Assembly (NCBI GenBank): GCA_900491605.1
Contig: UESW01003904.1
Coordinates: 421,312 to 485,311 of the forward strand
DNA length: 64,000 bases
Reading direction: 5' to 3'
From: Calamus simplicifolius
Lineage: Eukaryota > Streptophyta > Magnoliopsida > Arecales > Arecaceae
Under the pieces are notes generated by a model. The model did not search any database, was not told the DNA's origin, and saw only the letters and a list, made by a program, of their open reading frames with translations. How positions within the stretch are numbered: position 1 is the first letter of the stretch; the number at the start of each line of letters is the position of its first letter. This document shows positions 1-9,839 of the stretch, piece by piece. The translations under genes and the position numbers were made by a program.

Positions 1-654
1 GTTGCTCCACATTAACCTTCTAATCAATGTCAATATAGAGCAAGGTGTCCTTCGTGTTTAATTACTATGTCTTCTGCCTTTTCATACTATTGAAGAAAGC
101 CCAACTTTATTGAAATTATTTTATCATCAGCTAAAAGTTTCTTCATTGCTCGTAGGCATGTGCGGATCTATTTGCTAGGGAGAAAAGTAGGCTGGATTGA
201 CTTAATAACACATTGGCCTAAATTCTAGTTGAATATGACCCTAAAATTAAAGCTAAAAAAATTTAATTATATTCTATTATTACTTGACTTGTTCGGAGCC
301 TAGATCAAAACTTTTACCATTGTTCGATAGTTAAGTTGCACCGACTCGATTCAAATCCATACCTAAAAATGGTGGATCTTTTTAAATTATTTTTTTTTTT
401 TTTTGTTTATCATGTGAAATTAACTTCTTATATGAAGATAAATGTTATTCTGCTTGAAATCAACTCAATTAGAATTTTTATGTTGCTTAAGAATGATTAT
501 CTTGTGGGTCTAACTTCATCAATGGCCCAAATATGTTGTTATTGGTCGGCCTGATTAGAGCCAGAGATAGGTCTGACTGAGCTTAGATCTGAACCAGATT
601 CTTGTTTTTGAAACAATATCGGGCAAAGCCGATCAACGGCATGATCCAATCTGG

Positions 655-807
655 CTCAGCCACGTGCATTCCCTCGCCTTCCCTTCCCTCAACGAACCCT
701 AGTTTCCTTTTCGCCCTCATCCTTCTACCTTTTTCTTCCGCCGTCGTCTGGAGGGAGAGAAACCTTAACCCTAACTCTAGAGAAAGCGCATCAAAAATCA
801 GAATCTG
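655..807 (+). promoter_or_regulatory. Promoter/5'UTR-like segment upstream of eIF3d fragment, copy A
   Basis: A GC-richer, pyrimidine-rich stretch follows a G-box core CACGTG at 661-666 and runs to the presumed start codon at 808. It contains AACCCTAG and CTAACCCTAACTC motifs, which are common in 5' ends of plant translation-machinery genes. In copy B the G-box core reads CACATG, so it is lost there. Function is inferred from position only. Confidence 0.4.
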
Positions 808-1031
808 ATGGATTCGATGTGGGCATCATCCCATTCAGCCCTGACGGGTGGGGGACCTCGAACACATCGGCGGTGCCTATCCATCTGAAGCACAAGGGCA
901 GCGGAACCCTTCCGGTGAGCATTCCTTTCGCTTTCTTCTCTAGGTCGAAGAAGTGGGCCACATTGCCAACTGGACCCGCAACCCTAACTTCAACAACCCC
1001 GCTGCCCATTGGGTGTCAATGAATAAGATAG
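808..1031 (+). pseudogene. TIF3D1: eIF3d 5' fragment, copy A (frameshifted)
   Basis: Read across two small shifts, this encodes the N-terminus typical of plant eukaryotic translation initiation factor 3 subunit D: the VPFNPDGWGP-type block (here IIPFSPDGWGT), an NIPFAxFSRS-type block (SIPFAFFSRS), then a GRIADWT-type block. Compared with copy B it lacks one G right after the ATG (GATGGATTC against GATGGGATTC), which destroys the start frame. A second one-base loss at the AAGAAGTGGGC region shifts the IADWT part. The family protein is over 500 residues, so most of the gene is absent. It is a dead gene fragment. The identity is by recalled motifs and not by a search. Confidence 0.65.
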
Positions 1032-2423
1032 TAAAGTAACCTCTTAGTTGCATTAGGATAAGGCTTACTAGACTTTTTACATAAATTAGCTAATTACCTC
1101 CACTAACTCCACTAAAAAGGAGCTATCCAGTCTAATAGTAGTCAATAAAATAATCTCTCAACAAGCACCCAATATGCATGAGGATATTTTAACTCTTTTT
1201 CTTTTTAATTTTTAATTACTCTATTGGGACAACCATGGGATGCAATTTAGTAGATCAAATTTTGTGAAAATTATCTTGCTATAGTACTCTTGAGAAACAA
1301 AAATGTCGATCATCCTTATCCTAGTGACCACTAGCTCAAGAAAATAGGCAAACTAAAATAATCCTTCATGTGAATTAGGTTGCAAGCTTATCTCAGCGTA
1401 ATAGCTTTTTGCATATCATCGAGTGTTATATAAGGCAAAACTAAATATGTAAATTTTAAAGATGCTACTATGTATATTAGAAGTAATATAACCAAAAATT
1501 GATAAGTACTAGATAATCTTATGATATAATGCCCGTGATCCTTGTTTGAGTCTGCAAAGAAATTTCTTGAGATACCATAAATGATTAGAAGAATTATTTG
1601 ATACAAATGTGAATGGTTGCTTCACGTTAACCTTCGAATCAATGCCAATATAGAGCAAGGTGTCCTTCACGTTTAATTACTATGGCTTTTGCCTTTTCAT
1701 ACTATTGAAGAAAGCCCAACTTTATTGAAATTATTTTTATCATCAGCTAAAAGTTTCTTTATTGCTCGCAGGCATGTACGGATCTTTTTGCTAGGGCGAA
1801 AAGTAGGCTTGGATTGGCTTAATAACACATTGGCCTAAATTCCAGTTGAATATGACCCTAAAATCAAAGCTAAAAAATTTAATTAGATTCAATTATTACT
1901 TGACTTGTTTGGAGCCTAGATCAAAACTTTTACTATTATTCGGTAGTTAAGTCTGCACCGACTTGATTAAAATCCATACCTAAAAATGTTGGATATTTTA
2001 AATTATTTTTTATTTTTTTGTTTATAATGTGAAAATAACTTCTTATATCAAGGTAAATGTTATTCTGCTTGAAATCAACTCAATTAGAATTTTTATGTTG
2101 CTTAAGAATGATTATCTTGTGGGTCTAACTTCATCAATGGCCCAAATATGTTGTTATTGGTCAGCCCGATTATAGCCCAAAGATAGGTCTGACTGAGCTT
2201 AGATACGAACCAGATTCTTGTTTTTGAAACAATATCAGGCAAAGTCCGATCAGCGGCGTGATCCAACCCGGCTCAGCCACATGCGTTCCCTCGCCTTCCC
2301 TTCCCTCAACAAACCATAGTTTCCTTTCTGCCCTCATCCTTCTACCTTCTTCTCCCGCTGTCGTCTGGAGGGAGATAAACCTTAACCCTAACTCTAGAGA
2401 AGTGAATCAAAAATAAGGGTCTG

Positions 2424-2648
2424 ATGGGATTCGACGTGGGCATCGTCCCATTCAACCCCGACAGGTGGGGCCCCACGAACACTCCGGCGGTGCCTATCCT
2501 CCCAAAGCGTGAGGGTAGCGAAACCCTTCCGGCGAACATTCCTTTCGCTTCTTTCTCTAGGTCGGAGAAGTTGGGCTGCATTGCCGATTGGACCTACAAC
2601 CCTAACTTCAATAACCCCGCCGCCCATTGGGTGTCAATGAATAAATAG
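2424..2648 (+). pseudogene. TIF3D1: eIF3d 5' fragment, copy B (open for 74 codons)
   Basis: The ATG at 2424 opens a 74-codon frame with the ordered N-terminal signature of eIF3d: GFDVGIVPFNPDRWGP (residues 2-17), LPANIPFASFSRSEKLG (about 34-50) and CIADWT (about 51-56). It then runs into NPNFNNPAAHW and stops at TAG 2646-2648. In eIF3 this subunit contacts the mRNA cap and entry channel, but the cap-binding domain lies far downstream and is missing here. The frame is open, whereas copy A has lost it. It could be transcribed from the retained upstream segment but would give only a short peptide. It reads as a truncated duplicate of the first part of a real eIF3d gene, whose full copy is not in this window. 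Confidence 0.7.
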
Positions 2649-2888
2649 TAAAGCATCCTTTTGTTGCATTAGGATAAGGCTTTCTAGACTTTTCACATAA
2701 ATTAGCTAATTACCTCCACTAAAAAGGAGCTATCCAGTCTAATAGTAGTCAATATAGCAATCTCTCACAAGCACCCAATATGTATGAGGATATTTTAACT
2801 CCTTTTTTTTTTAATTTTCAATTGCTCTATTGGGACAACCATGGGATGCAATTTAGTTGATCAAATTTTGAAAAATCTTCTTGCTATA
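2649..2888. other. AT-rich remainder of copy B up to LARD-A
   Basis: No gene is seen. The stretch matches 1032-1285 of copy A and ends in CTATA (2884-2888), the left target-site duplicate of LARD-A. Confidence 0.7.
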
Positions 2889-2975
2889 TGATGTGGCTGA
2901 TCCAACGCCATTAGAGAATCGTGAAGAAAACTGACGGAGCCCCCCTTCGGCCTTCAAAGAGCCCTTCGGCCATCC

Positions 2976-3110
2976 TCCATGGCCGACACCTTCATGGCCG
3001 ACAGATCCATGGCTGACAGGTCCATGGCCGACAGCTCCAAGGCCGACAGCTCCATGACCGACAGCTCCAAGGCCGACACCTCCATGGCCGACACCTCCAA
3101 GGCCGACACT
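2976..3110. repeat. 15-bp minisatellite in LARD-A 5' LTR, 9 copies
   Basis: The unit is TCCATGGCCGACACC, varying as CAGCTCC or AAGG, nine units in 135 bp. Being a multiple of three it is open in most frames. The matching array of the 3' LTR has 23 units. Confidence 0.93.
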
Positions 3111-3422
3111 TCCAAGCTGCCAAGCTCCCTCGCCGTTAACAGTTCCATGCAAGCTCATCCAAGGGCATGAGCAGGGCCACACAAACACTCCATACTCAAC
3201 ACTCTATGAGGGACAGTTGGCTTCAACTCAACACATCCTTCTCCCCCAACGGCTGTACCTTGGGACCCACACGACTAACTTTATCACCCATCACTGTTCG
3301 CATAGGACAACCAAAAAGGTAACGTAGGAGACATGTTTGGCAAGTGCCGTAACGATCGGCCATGCCCTGTGACCACCTACTCTGACAAGTGATCACGCCC
3401 CAGGCCCACAGACTCCAGGTAT

Positions 3423-3428
3423 CTATAA
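3423..3428 (+). promoter_or_regulatory. TATA-like box of LARD-A 5' LTR
   Basis: TCTATAACAAGGGTAAGAG lies here. The same context with TATA followed by GGGTAAGAGAGACC recurs in the LARD-B LTRs, where it reads TCTATAAAATGGG, and more loosely in LARD-C. Conservation around the TATA suggests it is the element's promoter. Confidence 0.5.
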
Positions 3429-3798
3429 CAAGGGTAAGAGAGACCCCGAGGGGGTAACACACTCATAACACTCCTAAACGCTCACAGGGAGAGCTCCTGT
3501 CTCTGAGCCTCTCTCTCTTTCTCTTTCGAGCTTCCTCAAGCTCACGGCCATTGCCCAGAGCACTAACTTGAGCGTCGGAGGGTCCCCGCTGGAATTTTCG
3601 GCTCCCGGGACTTGTTTGCAGGCCCACAGGCGCAAGGAGCTCACTGGAGGATGGACGCTCACGGACGCTCGAGGCCGGTGATCTGGCGGCAACAATGGTT
3701 GATACGGCTGACCATCTCCCCTGGGTGGTATTATCTTTTGTATGATTTTCGGAGATAATGATGTGACAGCAAAACCCAAAAAAGGAACTTTGGCTCCG

Positions 3799-4325
3799 GC
3801 CTCCAGCGACGGCTCTCGGCTCCGGCCTTCGGCTCCGGCTTCCAGCGACGGCCCTCGACTTCGGCCTCCAGCGACGGCCTTCAGCTCGACCCTTGGCTCC
3901 GACCTCCAGCGACGGCCTTCGGCTCGGCCTCCAACGATGGCCTTCGTCTCCGGCCTTTGGCTCTGGCCTCCAGCGATGTCCTTCGGCTCCGGCCTCCAGC
4001 GACGGCCTTCATCTCCGGCCTTCGGCTCAGGCCTCCAGCGATGGCCTTTGGCTCCAGCCTCCAGCAACGTCCGGCCTTTGGCTCCGGCCTCCAGCGACAG
4101 CCTTCGGCTCTGGCCTTTGGCTCCGGCCTCCAGCGACGGCCTTTGGCTCCGGCCTCCAGCGATGGCCTTCGGCTCCGGCCTCCAGCGACGGCCTTTGGCT
4201 CCAGCCTCCAGCGACGGCCTTCGTCTCTGGCCTCCAGCGACGGCCTTTGGCTTCGGCCTTTGGCTCCGACCTCCCGTGACGGCTTTCAGCTCCAGCCTTT
4301 GGCTTCGGCCTACATCAACGGCTCC
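3799..4325. repeat. GGCTCCGGCCTCCAGCGACGG minisatellite, LARD-A 5' LTR
   Basis: Degenerate units of about 18-27 bp built on GGCTCCGGCCTCCAGCGACGG with CCTTTGGCT/CCTTCGGCT linkers fill about 530 bp. Several frames are open through it on both strands because the unit lacks stop codons. I do not read these as genes. Confidence 0.9.
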
Positions 4326-4832
4326 GGTCCTAGGTGCCTTTTTTGCATACACAATGACCCGTCTCAGGCAACGGATCCCGAGATTCGAGGTCTATTACCG
4401 TGTACCTCGCTCACTGAAATCACGGCAAGTGCTGCCACAATTGGCAGTTACTGCTACAAGCAGCCATCATCCAGCAACGGCTTAACCACTCGCCGTTCAA
4501 AGAAACTTATCTCAACAAGAAAGATTCAATGGTTTCAACAAACGAGGTAAACGGGACCCCCCAAACAGGTATAAGAGGAGGACCCGAGCTCAATGCAAGG
4601 GGATCTCTCTCTCTCCCTATCTATCGCTCTCTGTCTCTCAATTCCTACCTCACTACTACAGAACTGAGCGACAAGTTTACTGACTTGAGCGTCGGAGAGC
4701 CCTCGTCGGGAGCACCGGTCGGGGACTTCTTGCAGGGTTCCGAAGAAGGGAGGCGACCCCTCCATCCCACTTGGAAGCCCACAACAAACCTCAGCATGCC
4801 CGTTGCTCAATACGGTTGATTTTTCCTCATCA

Positions 4833-4855
4833 GATTGGCGAGCCAGAAAGGGGGC
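4833..4855 (+). promoter_or_regulatory. LARD-A primer-binding-like site
   Basis: GATTGGCGAGCCAGAAAGGG follows the LTR directly. LARD-C has GATTGGCGTGCCAGGTAGGG and LARD-B GATTGGCGCCATGAAGGG at the same place. A TGGCG start is expected for pairing with a tRNA 3' CCA end. Which tRNA is not settled from the sequence alone. Confidence 0.6.
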
Positions 4856-4915
4856 GGTCAGCTATGCTAGTTTGCAGATCTCATCCCATTTTTATCAAAA
4901 TGGTGGATCGTAAAG

Positions 4916-5098
4916 ATGGTGATGACGAGAATCCGGAAAGCTTTCACCAGTTATGCTGGGGGGCACCTTCAACGAGCTGAGCAAAAGCCTTGGAGGCAAC
5001 ATCTCATGACCACGCAACAGCGAGCAAAATCTTCCACTCGCTTTGTGGTCACTACCCAGGCCAGTCATCCTTCATCCTGCCGAAAATCTTCCCAGTAA
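4916..5098 (+). CDS. Short gag-like remnant frame in LARD-A
   Basis: A 60-codon frame begins MVMTRIRKAFTSYAGGH. The same start of frame occurs on the minus strand of LARD-B (46372 downward, MVMARIQEAFTNYAGG) and at 55992 in LARD-C (MVMRVLKVLINHAGGH). It sits about 80 bp after the LTR, where gag starts in LTR elements, and degenerates downstream. In LARD-C it continues into a coiled-coil-like QLAILNQQYHALNA stretch reminiscent of gag N-termini of plant gypsy elements. It lacks a zinc knuckle and any enzyme domain. It could be a residual gag start or only a conserved leader. No known function is assigned. Confidence 0.35.
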   Translation: MVMTRIRKAFTSYAGGHLQRAEQKPWRQHLMTTQQRAKSSTRFVVTTQASHPSSCRKSSQ

Positions 5099-5384
5099 GA
5101 GGTCCACCATCCTCAAGCTCACCAACGACTTAAAGCTCAGAGAGCCATCACTCGCCGCCCAAGCAGCCTTCTCTCCTATGGACGGTGACACAAAGGGAGG
5201 CCCAAGTAAGGGCAGCGGTACCTCCACTTCAACCAATTTGATTCCCCGAGGGGCAGACCACCAGCAGGAGCGCTCAAGTCTGTAGAAGGAAAATAGGGGT
5301 GCCGCAGAGCTAAGTACGCTGCACTTAAGACTATTTCTTTCATTGATACTTAAAAATGTCATGCAGGGGAGACCGACTCTGCAT

Positions 5385-6015
5385 TAGCATTCAAGACCAA
5401 CCTCGCATTAGCGTCTCAAAAGACCAAAGACCGACTCTGTATTGGCACCAAAGACCGGTTCCGCACTGGCAACTTAAGACCGGCTCTGCGTCAGCACAAA
5501 AAGATTGATTCCGCACCAGCAACTTAAGACCGACTCCGCATCGGCACAAAAAGACCGGTTTCGCACAGGCAACTTAAGATTGGCTCCGCATCGGCACATT
5601 CAAGCCCGGCTCCGCATCGGCACCTCAAGCTCGGCTCTGCGTCGGCATATTCAAGTCCGGCTCTGCATCGGCACCTCCAAGCCCGGCTCCACGTCGGCAT
5701 CTCCAAGCCCGGCTCTGTGTCGGCACATTCAAGCCCGGCTCCGCGTCGGCACCTCAAGCCTGGCTCCGCGTCAGCACATTCAAGCCCGGCTTCGCGTCGG
5801 CACCTCAAGCCCGGCTCCGCATCGGCACATTCAAGCCTGGCTCCGCATCGACACCTCCAAGCCTGGCTTCGCGTCGACTTCTCCAAGCCCGGCTCCGCAT
5901 CGGCACATTCAAGCTCGGCTCCACGTCGGCACCTCTAAGCTCGGCTCCGCGTCGGCATCTTCAAGCCCGTCTCCGCATCGGCACACTCAAGCCCAGCTCC
6001 GCTTCGGCAATCCAA
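5385..6015. repeat. ~26-bp minisatellite in LARD-A interior
   Basis: Units of about 25-28 bp built on CGGCTCCGCATCGGCACATT and CAAGCC repeat about 20 times. The early copies (5385-5560) are looser and read GACCGGCTCCGCATCGGCAC. The open frames through it in both directions are by-products of the repeat. Confidence 0.85.
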
Positions 6016-6070
6016 GCCCAAGACCTCCTGCGGATTCCATTCTAGCTGCCCTTGGATTTCAGCACTGGTC

Positions 6071-6087
6071 CCCCCCCCCCCCCCGCC
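6071..6087. repeat. Poly-C tract
   Basis: A run of about 15 C after GCACTGGTC, just beyond the 26-bp array. It may be a sequencing weak point. Confidence 0.7.
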
Positions 6088-6181
6088 TTCAATCAACACG
6101 GTTCCTTGGGGGGCAGATCATCAACTCTGCAGAAGGAGACCAATTTCTTTAAAGAAAAAGGCCCCTGAGCCTGGTCCAAGC

Positions 6182-6490
6182 ACCCTCAGGTCACCCTTCG
6201 GGGTTAAAAAGGCTCCTGACGACTTTCAACTCTCAGGTCACCCTTCGGGGTTAAAAAGGCTCCTGACGACTTTCAACTCTCGGGTCACCCTTTGGGGTTA
6301 AAAAGGCTCCTGATGACTTTCAACCCTCAGGTCACCCTTCGGGGTTAAAAAGGCTCCTGATGACTTTCAACTCTCAGATCACCATTCGGGGTTAAAAAGG
6401 CTCCTGACGACTTTCAACTCTCAGGTCACCCTTCGGGGTTAAAAAGGCACCTGACAACTCTCAACTCTCAGATCACCCTCCGGAGTTCAA
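6182..6490. repeat. ~47-bp tandem array in LARD-A interior
   Basis: About six copies of a unit containing GGTCACCCTTCGGGGTTAAA and AAGGCTCCTGACGACTTTC. The same GGTCACCCTCCGGGGTTAAA core occurs as a longer unit in LARD-C (58330-58750) and, on the other strand, in LARD-B (45290-45430). It is therefore an internal module of the family. Confidence 0.9.
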
Positions 6491-7366
6491 AAGGCTCTCA
6501 ACGGCCTCAACTTTGCCTCAGCGGCTTCGTCACAGCCTCAACGGCTTCATTTCAGCCTCAGCGGCTTCAACTTTGCATTAGCAGCCAATGGCCAGTCGGC
6601 TGGGAAAGGCCAACTCCTCAGCTCACAGTTGACGGGCGCCCACCTCTAAACTTCACGCCAAAAGTAAAGAGCCCCTTCAAGCTCACCAACAAAAGCCACA
6701 AACATGGAGCCTCCCAAAACAAAGCAGAAGGAGACGAATTCCTCCAACAAAGAGCTAAGTACACTACAAGAAAAAGTATCTTTTTCATTAGTATCTAAAT
6801 GCATTATGGGAAAACTAACCATTCAAATGGCTATCGACGGTCCTGTGATCAAAAGGTTACCCCCGGGCCGACCGCGAAACCCCGCGGTGGTTCAAGACCT
6901 ATGATTCCAGCGACCTCGAGTCACCCCTCGGGCCAGCCATGAAACCCCCGAGGTGGTTTCGGAGTAGCTCGATGGTATGGCGACTAACGGATTCCACTTG
7001 GCCTAGCTAGCATACGTCCCGAGTCAGTTCAAATCCCTAATAGCTCGTACCCACTTGAGTTACCTTCCGGGCAAGCACAGAGGCAATTTTATTTCAGCCC
7101 CTGTAGCTTTATTTCTGATTCAGCCATCTTGTTTTAGCCTCAACGGCCTTGTTACAGCCTCAGCGGCTTATCTCTGCCTCCACGGCAACGGCTCCCTCTG
7201 CCTCAGGAGCATCATTGCGGCATCATTAGCTCTTTGCCTCAATGACATGTGGACAGGGACCCACATCCAAACTTCATGTCAAAAGTTAAAGACCCCAAAG
7301 TCAAGTGAGGATCAGCCACTTGGGAGGTGATGCCCCTTTTGCCTTGCTGTGATGGGCCCGCTTCGT
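6491..7366. other. LARD-A interior between arrays and 3' LTR
   Basis: No gene is seen. Short diverged copies of a CCTCAACGGCTTC/CCTCAGCGGCTTC motif occur at 6495-6575 and 7130-7240. Blocks near 6838-7010 and 7010-7300 match the reverse complement of LARD-B at 34250-34540 and 33880-34250. Confidence 0.6.
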
Positions 7367-7386
7367 CTCAGGGGCGAGGGGGCATC
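7367..7386 (+). promoter_or_regulatory. LARD-A polypurine tract
   Basis: TCAGGGGCGAGGGGGCATC abuts the 3' LTR, the expected place for the plus-strand primer. LARD-B has the same tract on the minus strand at 33641-33660. Confidence 0.75.
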
Positions 7387-7473
7387 TGATGTGGCTGATC
7401 CAACGCCATTAGAGAATCGTGAAGGAAACTGACGGAGCCCCCCTTCGGCCTCCAAAGAGCCCTTCGGCCATCC

Positions 7474-7818
7474 TCCATGGCCGACACCTCCATGGCCGAC
7501 AGCTCCATGGCCGACAGCTCTATGATCGACAACTCCATGGCCGACGGCTCCATGGCCGACACCTCCATTGCCAATAGCTCCATGGCCGACTGCTCCATGG
7601 CCGACACCTCCATGGCCGACAGCTCCATGGCCGACACCTCCAAGGCCGACAGCTCCATGGCCGATAGCTCCATGGCCGACAGCTCGATGGCTGACACCTC
7701 CAAGGCCGACAGCTCCATGGCCGATATCTCCATGGCCGACACCTCCATGGCCGACAGCTCCAAGGCCGATAGCTCCATGGTCAACACCTCCATGGCCAAC
7801 ACCTCCAAGGCCGACACC
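7474..7818. repeat. 15-bp minisatellite in LARD-A 3' LTR, 23 copies
   Basis: Same unit as 2976-3110 (TCCATGGCCGACAGC/ACC) but 23 units in 345 bp. Translated it gives monotonous SMADSSMADT or, on the other strand, MELSAMEVSA. These are repeat artefacts. Confidence 0.93.
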
Positions 7819-8499
7819 TCCAAGCTGCCAAGCTCCATCGCCGTTACAGTGCCATGCAAGCTCATCCAAGGGCATGAGCAGGGCCACGCAAGCACTCCAT
7901 ACTCAACACTCTACGAGGGACAGTTAGCTTCAACTCAACATCATCCTTTTCCCCCAACGGCTGTACCTTGGGACCCATACGACTAACTTTATCACCCATC
8001 ACTGTCCGCATAGGACAACCAAAAAGGTGACGTAGGGAATATGTTTGGCAAGCGCCTTAACGATCGGCCATGCCCTGCGACCACCTACTCTGACAAGTGA
8101 TCACGCCTCAGGCCCACAGACTCCAGGTATCTATAATAAGGGTAAGAGAGACCCGAGGGGGTAACACACTCATAACACTCCTAAACGCTCACATGGAGAG
8201 CTTCTGTCTCTGAGCCTCTCTCTCTTTCTCTTTCGAGCTTCTTCAAGCTCACAGCCGTTTCCCAGAGCACTGACTTGAGCGTCGAAGGGTCTCCGCCGAA
8301 ATTTTTGACCCCCGGGACTTGTTTGCAGGCCCGCAGGCGCAAGGAGCTCACTGGAGGATTGATGCTCGCGGACACTTGAGGCCGGTGATCTGGCGGCAAC
8401 AATGGTTGATACGGCTGACCATCTCCCCTGGGTGGTATTATCTTTTGCATAATTTTCGGAGATAATGATGTGACAGCAAAACCCAGAAAAGGAACTTTG

Positions 8500-8832
8500 G
8501 CTCCGGCCTCCAGCGATGGCCCTCGGCTCCGGCCTTCGGCTCTGGCTTCCAGCGATGGCCCTCGGCTTCGGCCTTCGGCTCCGGCCTCCAAGGACAGCCT
8601 TCGGCTCCGACCCTTAGCTCCAGCCTCCAGCGATGGCCTTCGGCTCCGGCCTCCAGCGATGGCCTTTGGCTCTGGCCTTTGGCTCCGGCCTCCAGCGACG
8701 GCCTTCGGCTCCGGCCTTCGGCTCTGGCATCCAGCGACGACTTTTGGCTCCAGCCTCCAGCGACGGCCTTTGGCTTCGGCCTCCCGCGACGGCCTTCGGC
8801 TCCGGCCTTTGGCTTCGGCCTACAGCAATGGC
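8500..8832. repeat. GGCTCCGGCCTCCAGCGATGG minisatellite, LARD-A 3' LTR
   Basis: Partner of 3799-4325 with fewer units. It has the same CCTTCGGCT/CCTTTGGCT linkers. Confidence 0.9.
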
Positions 8833-9681
8833 TCCGGTCCTAGGTGCCTTTTTCGCATACACAATGACCCGCCTCAGGCAATGGATCCCGAGATTCGAGG
8901 TCTATTATCGTGTACCTCGCTCACTGAAATTACGGGCAAGTGCTGCCACGATTGGCAGTTACCGCTACAAGCGGCCCTCATCCAGCAACGGCTTAACCAC
9001 TCGCCATTCAAAGAAACTTATCTCAACAAGGAAGATTCAATGGTTCCAACAGAACGAGGTAAACGGGACCCCCCAAACAGGTATAAGAGGAGTACCTGAG
9101 CTCAATGCAAGGGGATCTCTCTCTCCCTATCTATCGTTCTCTGTCTCTCAATTCCAACCTCACTACTGCAGAACTGAGCGACAAGTTTACTGACTTGAGC
9201 ATCGGAGAGCCCTCGCCGGGAGCACCGGCCAGGGACTTCTTGCGGGTTCCGAAGAAGGGAGGCGACCCCTTCATCCCACTTGGAAGCCCACGACAAATCT
9301 TAGCATGCCCGTCGCTCAATACGATTGATTTATCCGCATCACTATAGTACTCTTGAGAAACAAAAAATGTTGATCATCCTTATCCTAGTGACCTCTAGCT
9401 CAAGAAAGTAGGCAAACTAAAATGATCCTTTATGTGAAATTAGGTTGCAAGCTTATCTCTACCTAATAGCTTTTTGCCTATCATCGAGTGTTATATTGAA
9501 GCAAAACTAAATATATAAATTTTAAAGATGCTACTATGTATATTAGAAGTAATATAACCAAAAATTGATAAGTACTAGATTATCTTATGATATAATGCCC
9601 ATGATGCTTGTTTGAGTCTATAAAGAAATTTCTTGAGATACCGTAAATGATTAGAAGAATTCTTTGATATAAATGTGAATG

Positions 9682-9830
9682 GTTGCTCCACATTAACCTT
9701 CTAATCAATGTCAATATAGAGCAAGGTGTCCTTGGCATTTAATTACTATGTCTTCTGCCTTTTCATACTATTGAAGAAAGCTCAACTTTATTGAAATTAC
9801 TTTTATCATCAGCTAAAAGTTTCTTCATAA
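9682..9830. repeat. Tandem segmental duplication, copy C (truncated)
   Basis: The first ~148 bp of the duplication unit recur (GTTGCTCCACATTAACCTTC to CTAAAAGTTTCTTCAT), after which similarity stops. It matches copy A better than copy B: CTCCACATTAACCTTCTAAT is shared with A, while B has CTTCACGTTAACCTTCGAAT. Confidence 0.85.
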
Positions 9831-9839
9831 TCTATCATA

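Larger units (their letters stand above)
1..1613. repeat. Tandem segmental duplication, copy A (left edge outside window)
   Basis: This 1.6 kb block repeats almost base for base from position 1614. Shared landmarks are the start GTTGCTCCACATTAACC, the eIF3d-like stretch near 800-1030, and the end AAATGTGAATG just before the next copy. It holds an AT-rich non-coding part (1-600), a GC-richer promoter/5'UTR-like part (640-807), the eIF3d gene fragment, and AT-rich sequence of unknown nature (1032-1613). Differences from copy B are scattered substitutions and small indels, so the duplication is not recent. The head-to-tail order with no TE termini points to a segmental duplication and not to transposition. 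Confidence 0.85.
2889..4832 (+). repeat. LARD-A 5' LTR (1944 bp)
   Basis: It starts TGATGTGGCTG and ends CCTCATCA directly before the primer-binding-like site. It contains, in order, a 15-bp minisatellite, a TATA-like box, a conserved CTTGAGCGTCGGAGGG block, a 24-bp-class minisatellite, and a second CTTGAGCGTCGGAG block near the 3' end. It matches the 3' LTR outside the arrays with few substitutions. Confidence 0.92.
2889..9341 (+). mobile_element. LARD-A: non-autonomous LTR retrotransposon (6453 bp)
   Basis: Direct evidence is complete. The left LTR is 2889-4832 and the right LTR 7387-9341, both beginning TGATGTGGCTGATCC and ending CATCA. A 5-bp duplication CTATA flanks it (2884-2888, 9342-9346). 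A primer-binding-like site follows the left LTR and a purine tract precedes the right LTR. The 2554-bp internal region has no protease, reverse transcriptase, RNase H or integrase, only a short gag-like frame and tandem arrays. That fits a large retrotransposon derivative (LARD), moved in trans by an autonomous relative. LARD-B and LARD-C in this window share its LTR modules and internal modules. Confidence 0.92.
7387..9341 (+). repeat. LARD-A 3' LTR (1955 bp)
   Basis: It starts TGATGTGGCTG and ends TATCCGCATCA against the right target duplicate. The 15-bp array is 7474-7818 (23 units). The 24-bp-class array is about 8500-8832, some 200 bp shorter than its partner in the 5' LTR. The TATA-like box CTATAATAAGGG is at 8131-8142. 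Total length is nearly equal to the 5' LTR because the two arrays changed in opposite directions. Confidence 0.92.
1614..9681. repeat. Tandem segmental duplication, copy B (split by LARD-A)
   Basis: Copy B is collinear with copy A. Without the retrotransposon insertion and one target-site copy (2889-9346) it is about 1610 bp, against 1613 bp for copy A. The left part is 1614-2888 and the right part 9347-9681. The junction is clean: copy A reads TTGCTATAGTACTC where copy B has TTGCTATA, then the element, then CTATAGTACTC. Confidence 0.88.

Noticed and set aside
2954..4352. Long open frames on both strands in the LARD-A LTR, up to 292 codons
   Set aside because: They coincide exactly with stop-free minisatellites, several frames are open at once, and copies in the two LTRs differ in unit number.
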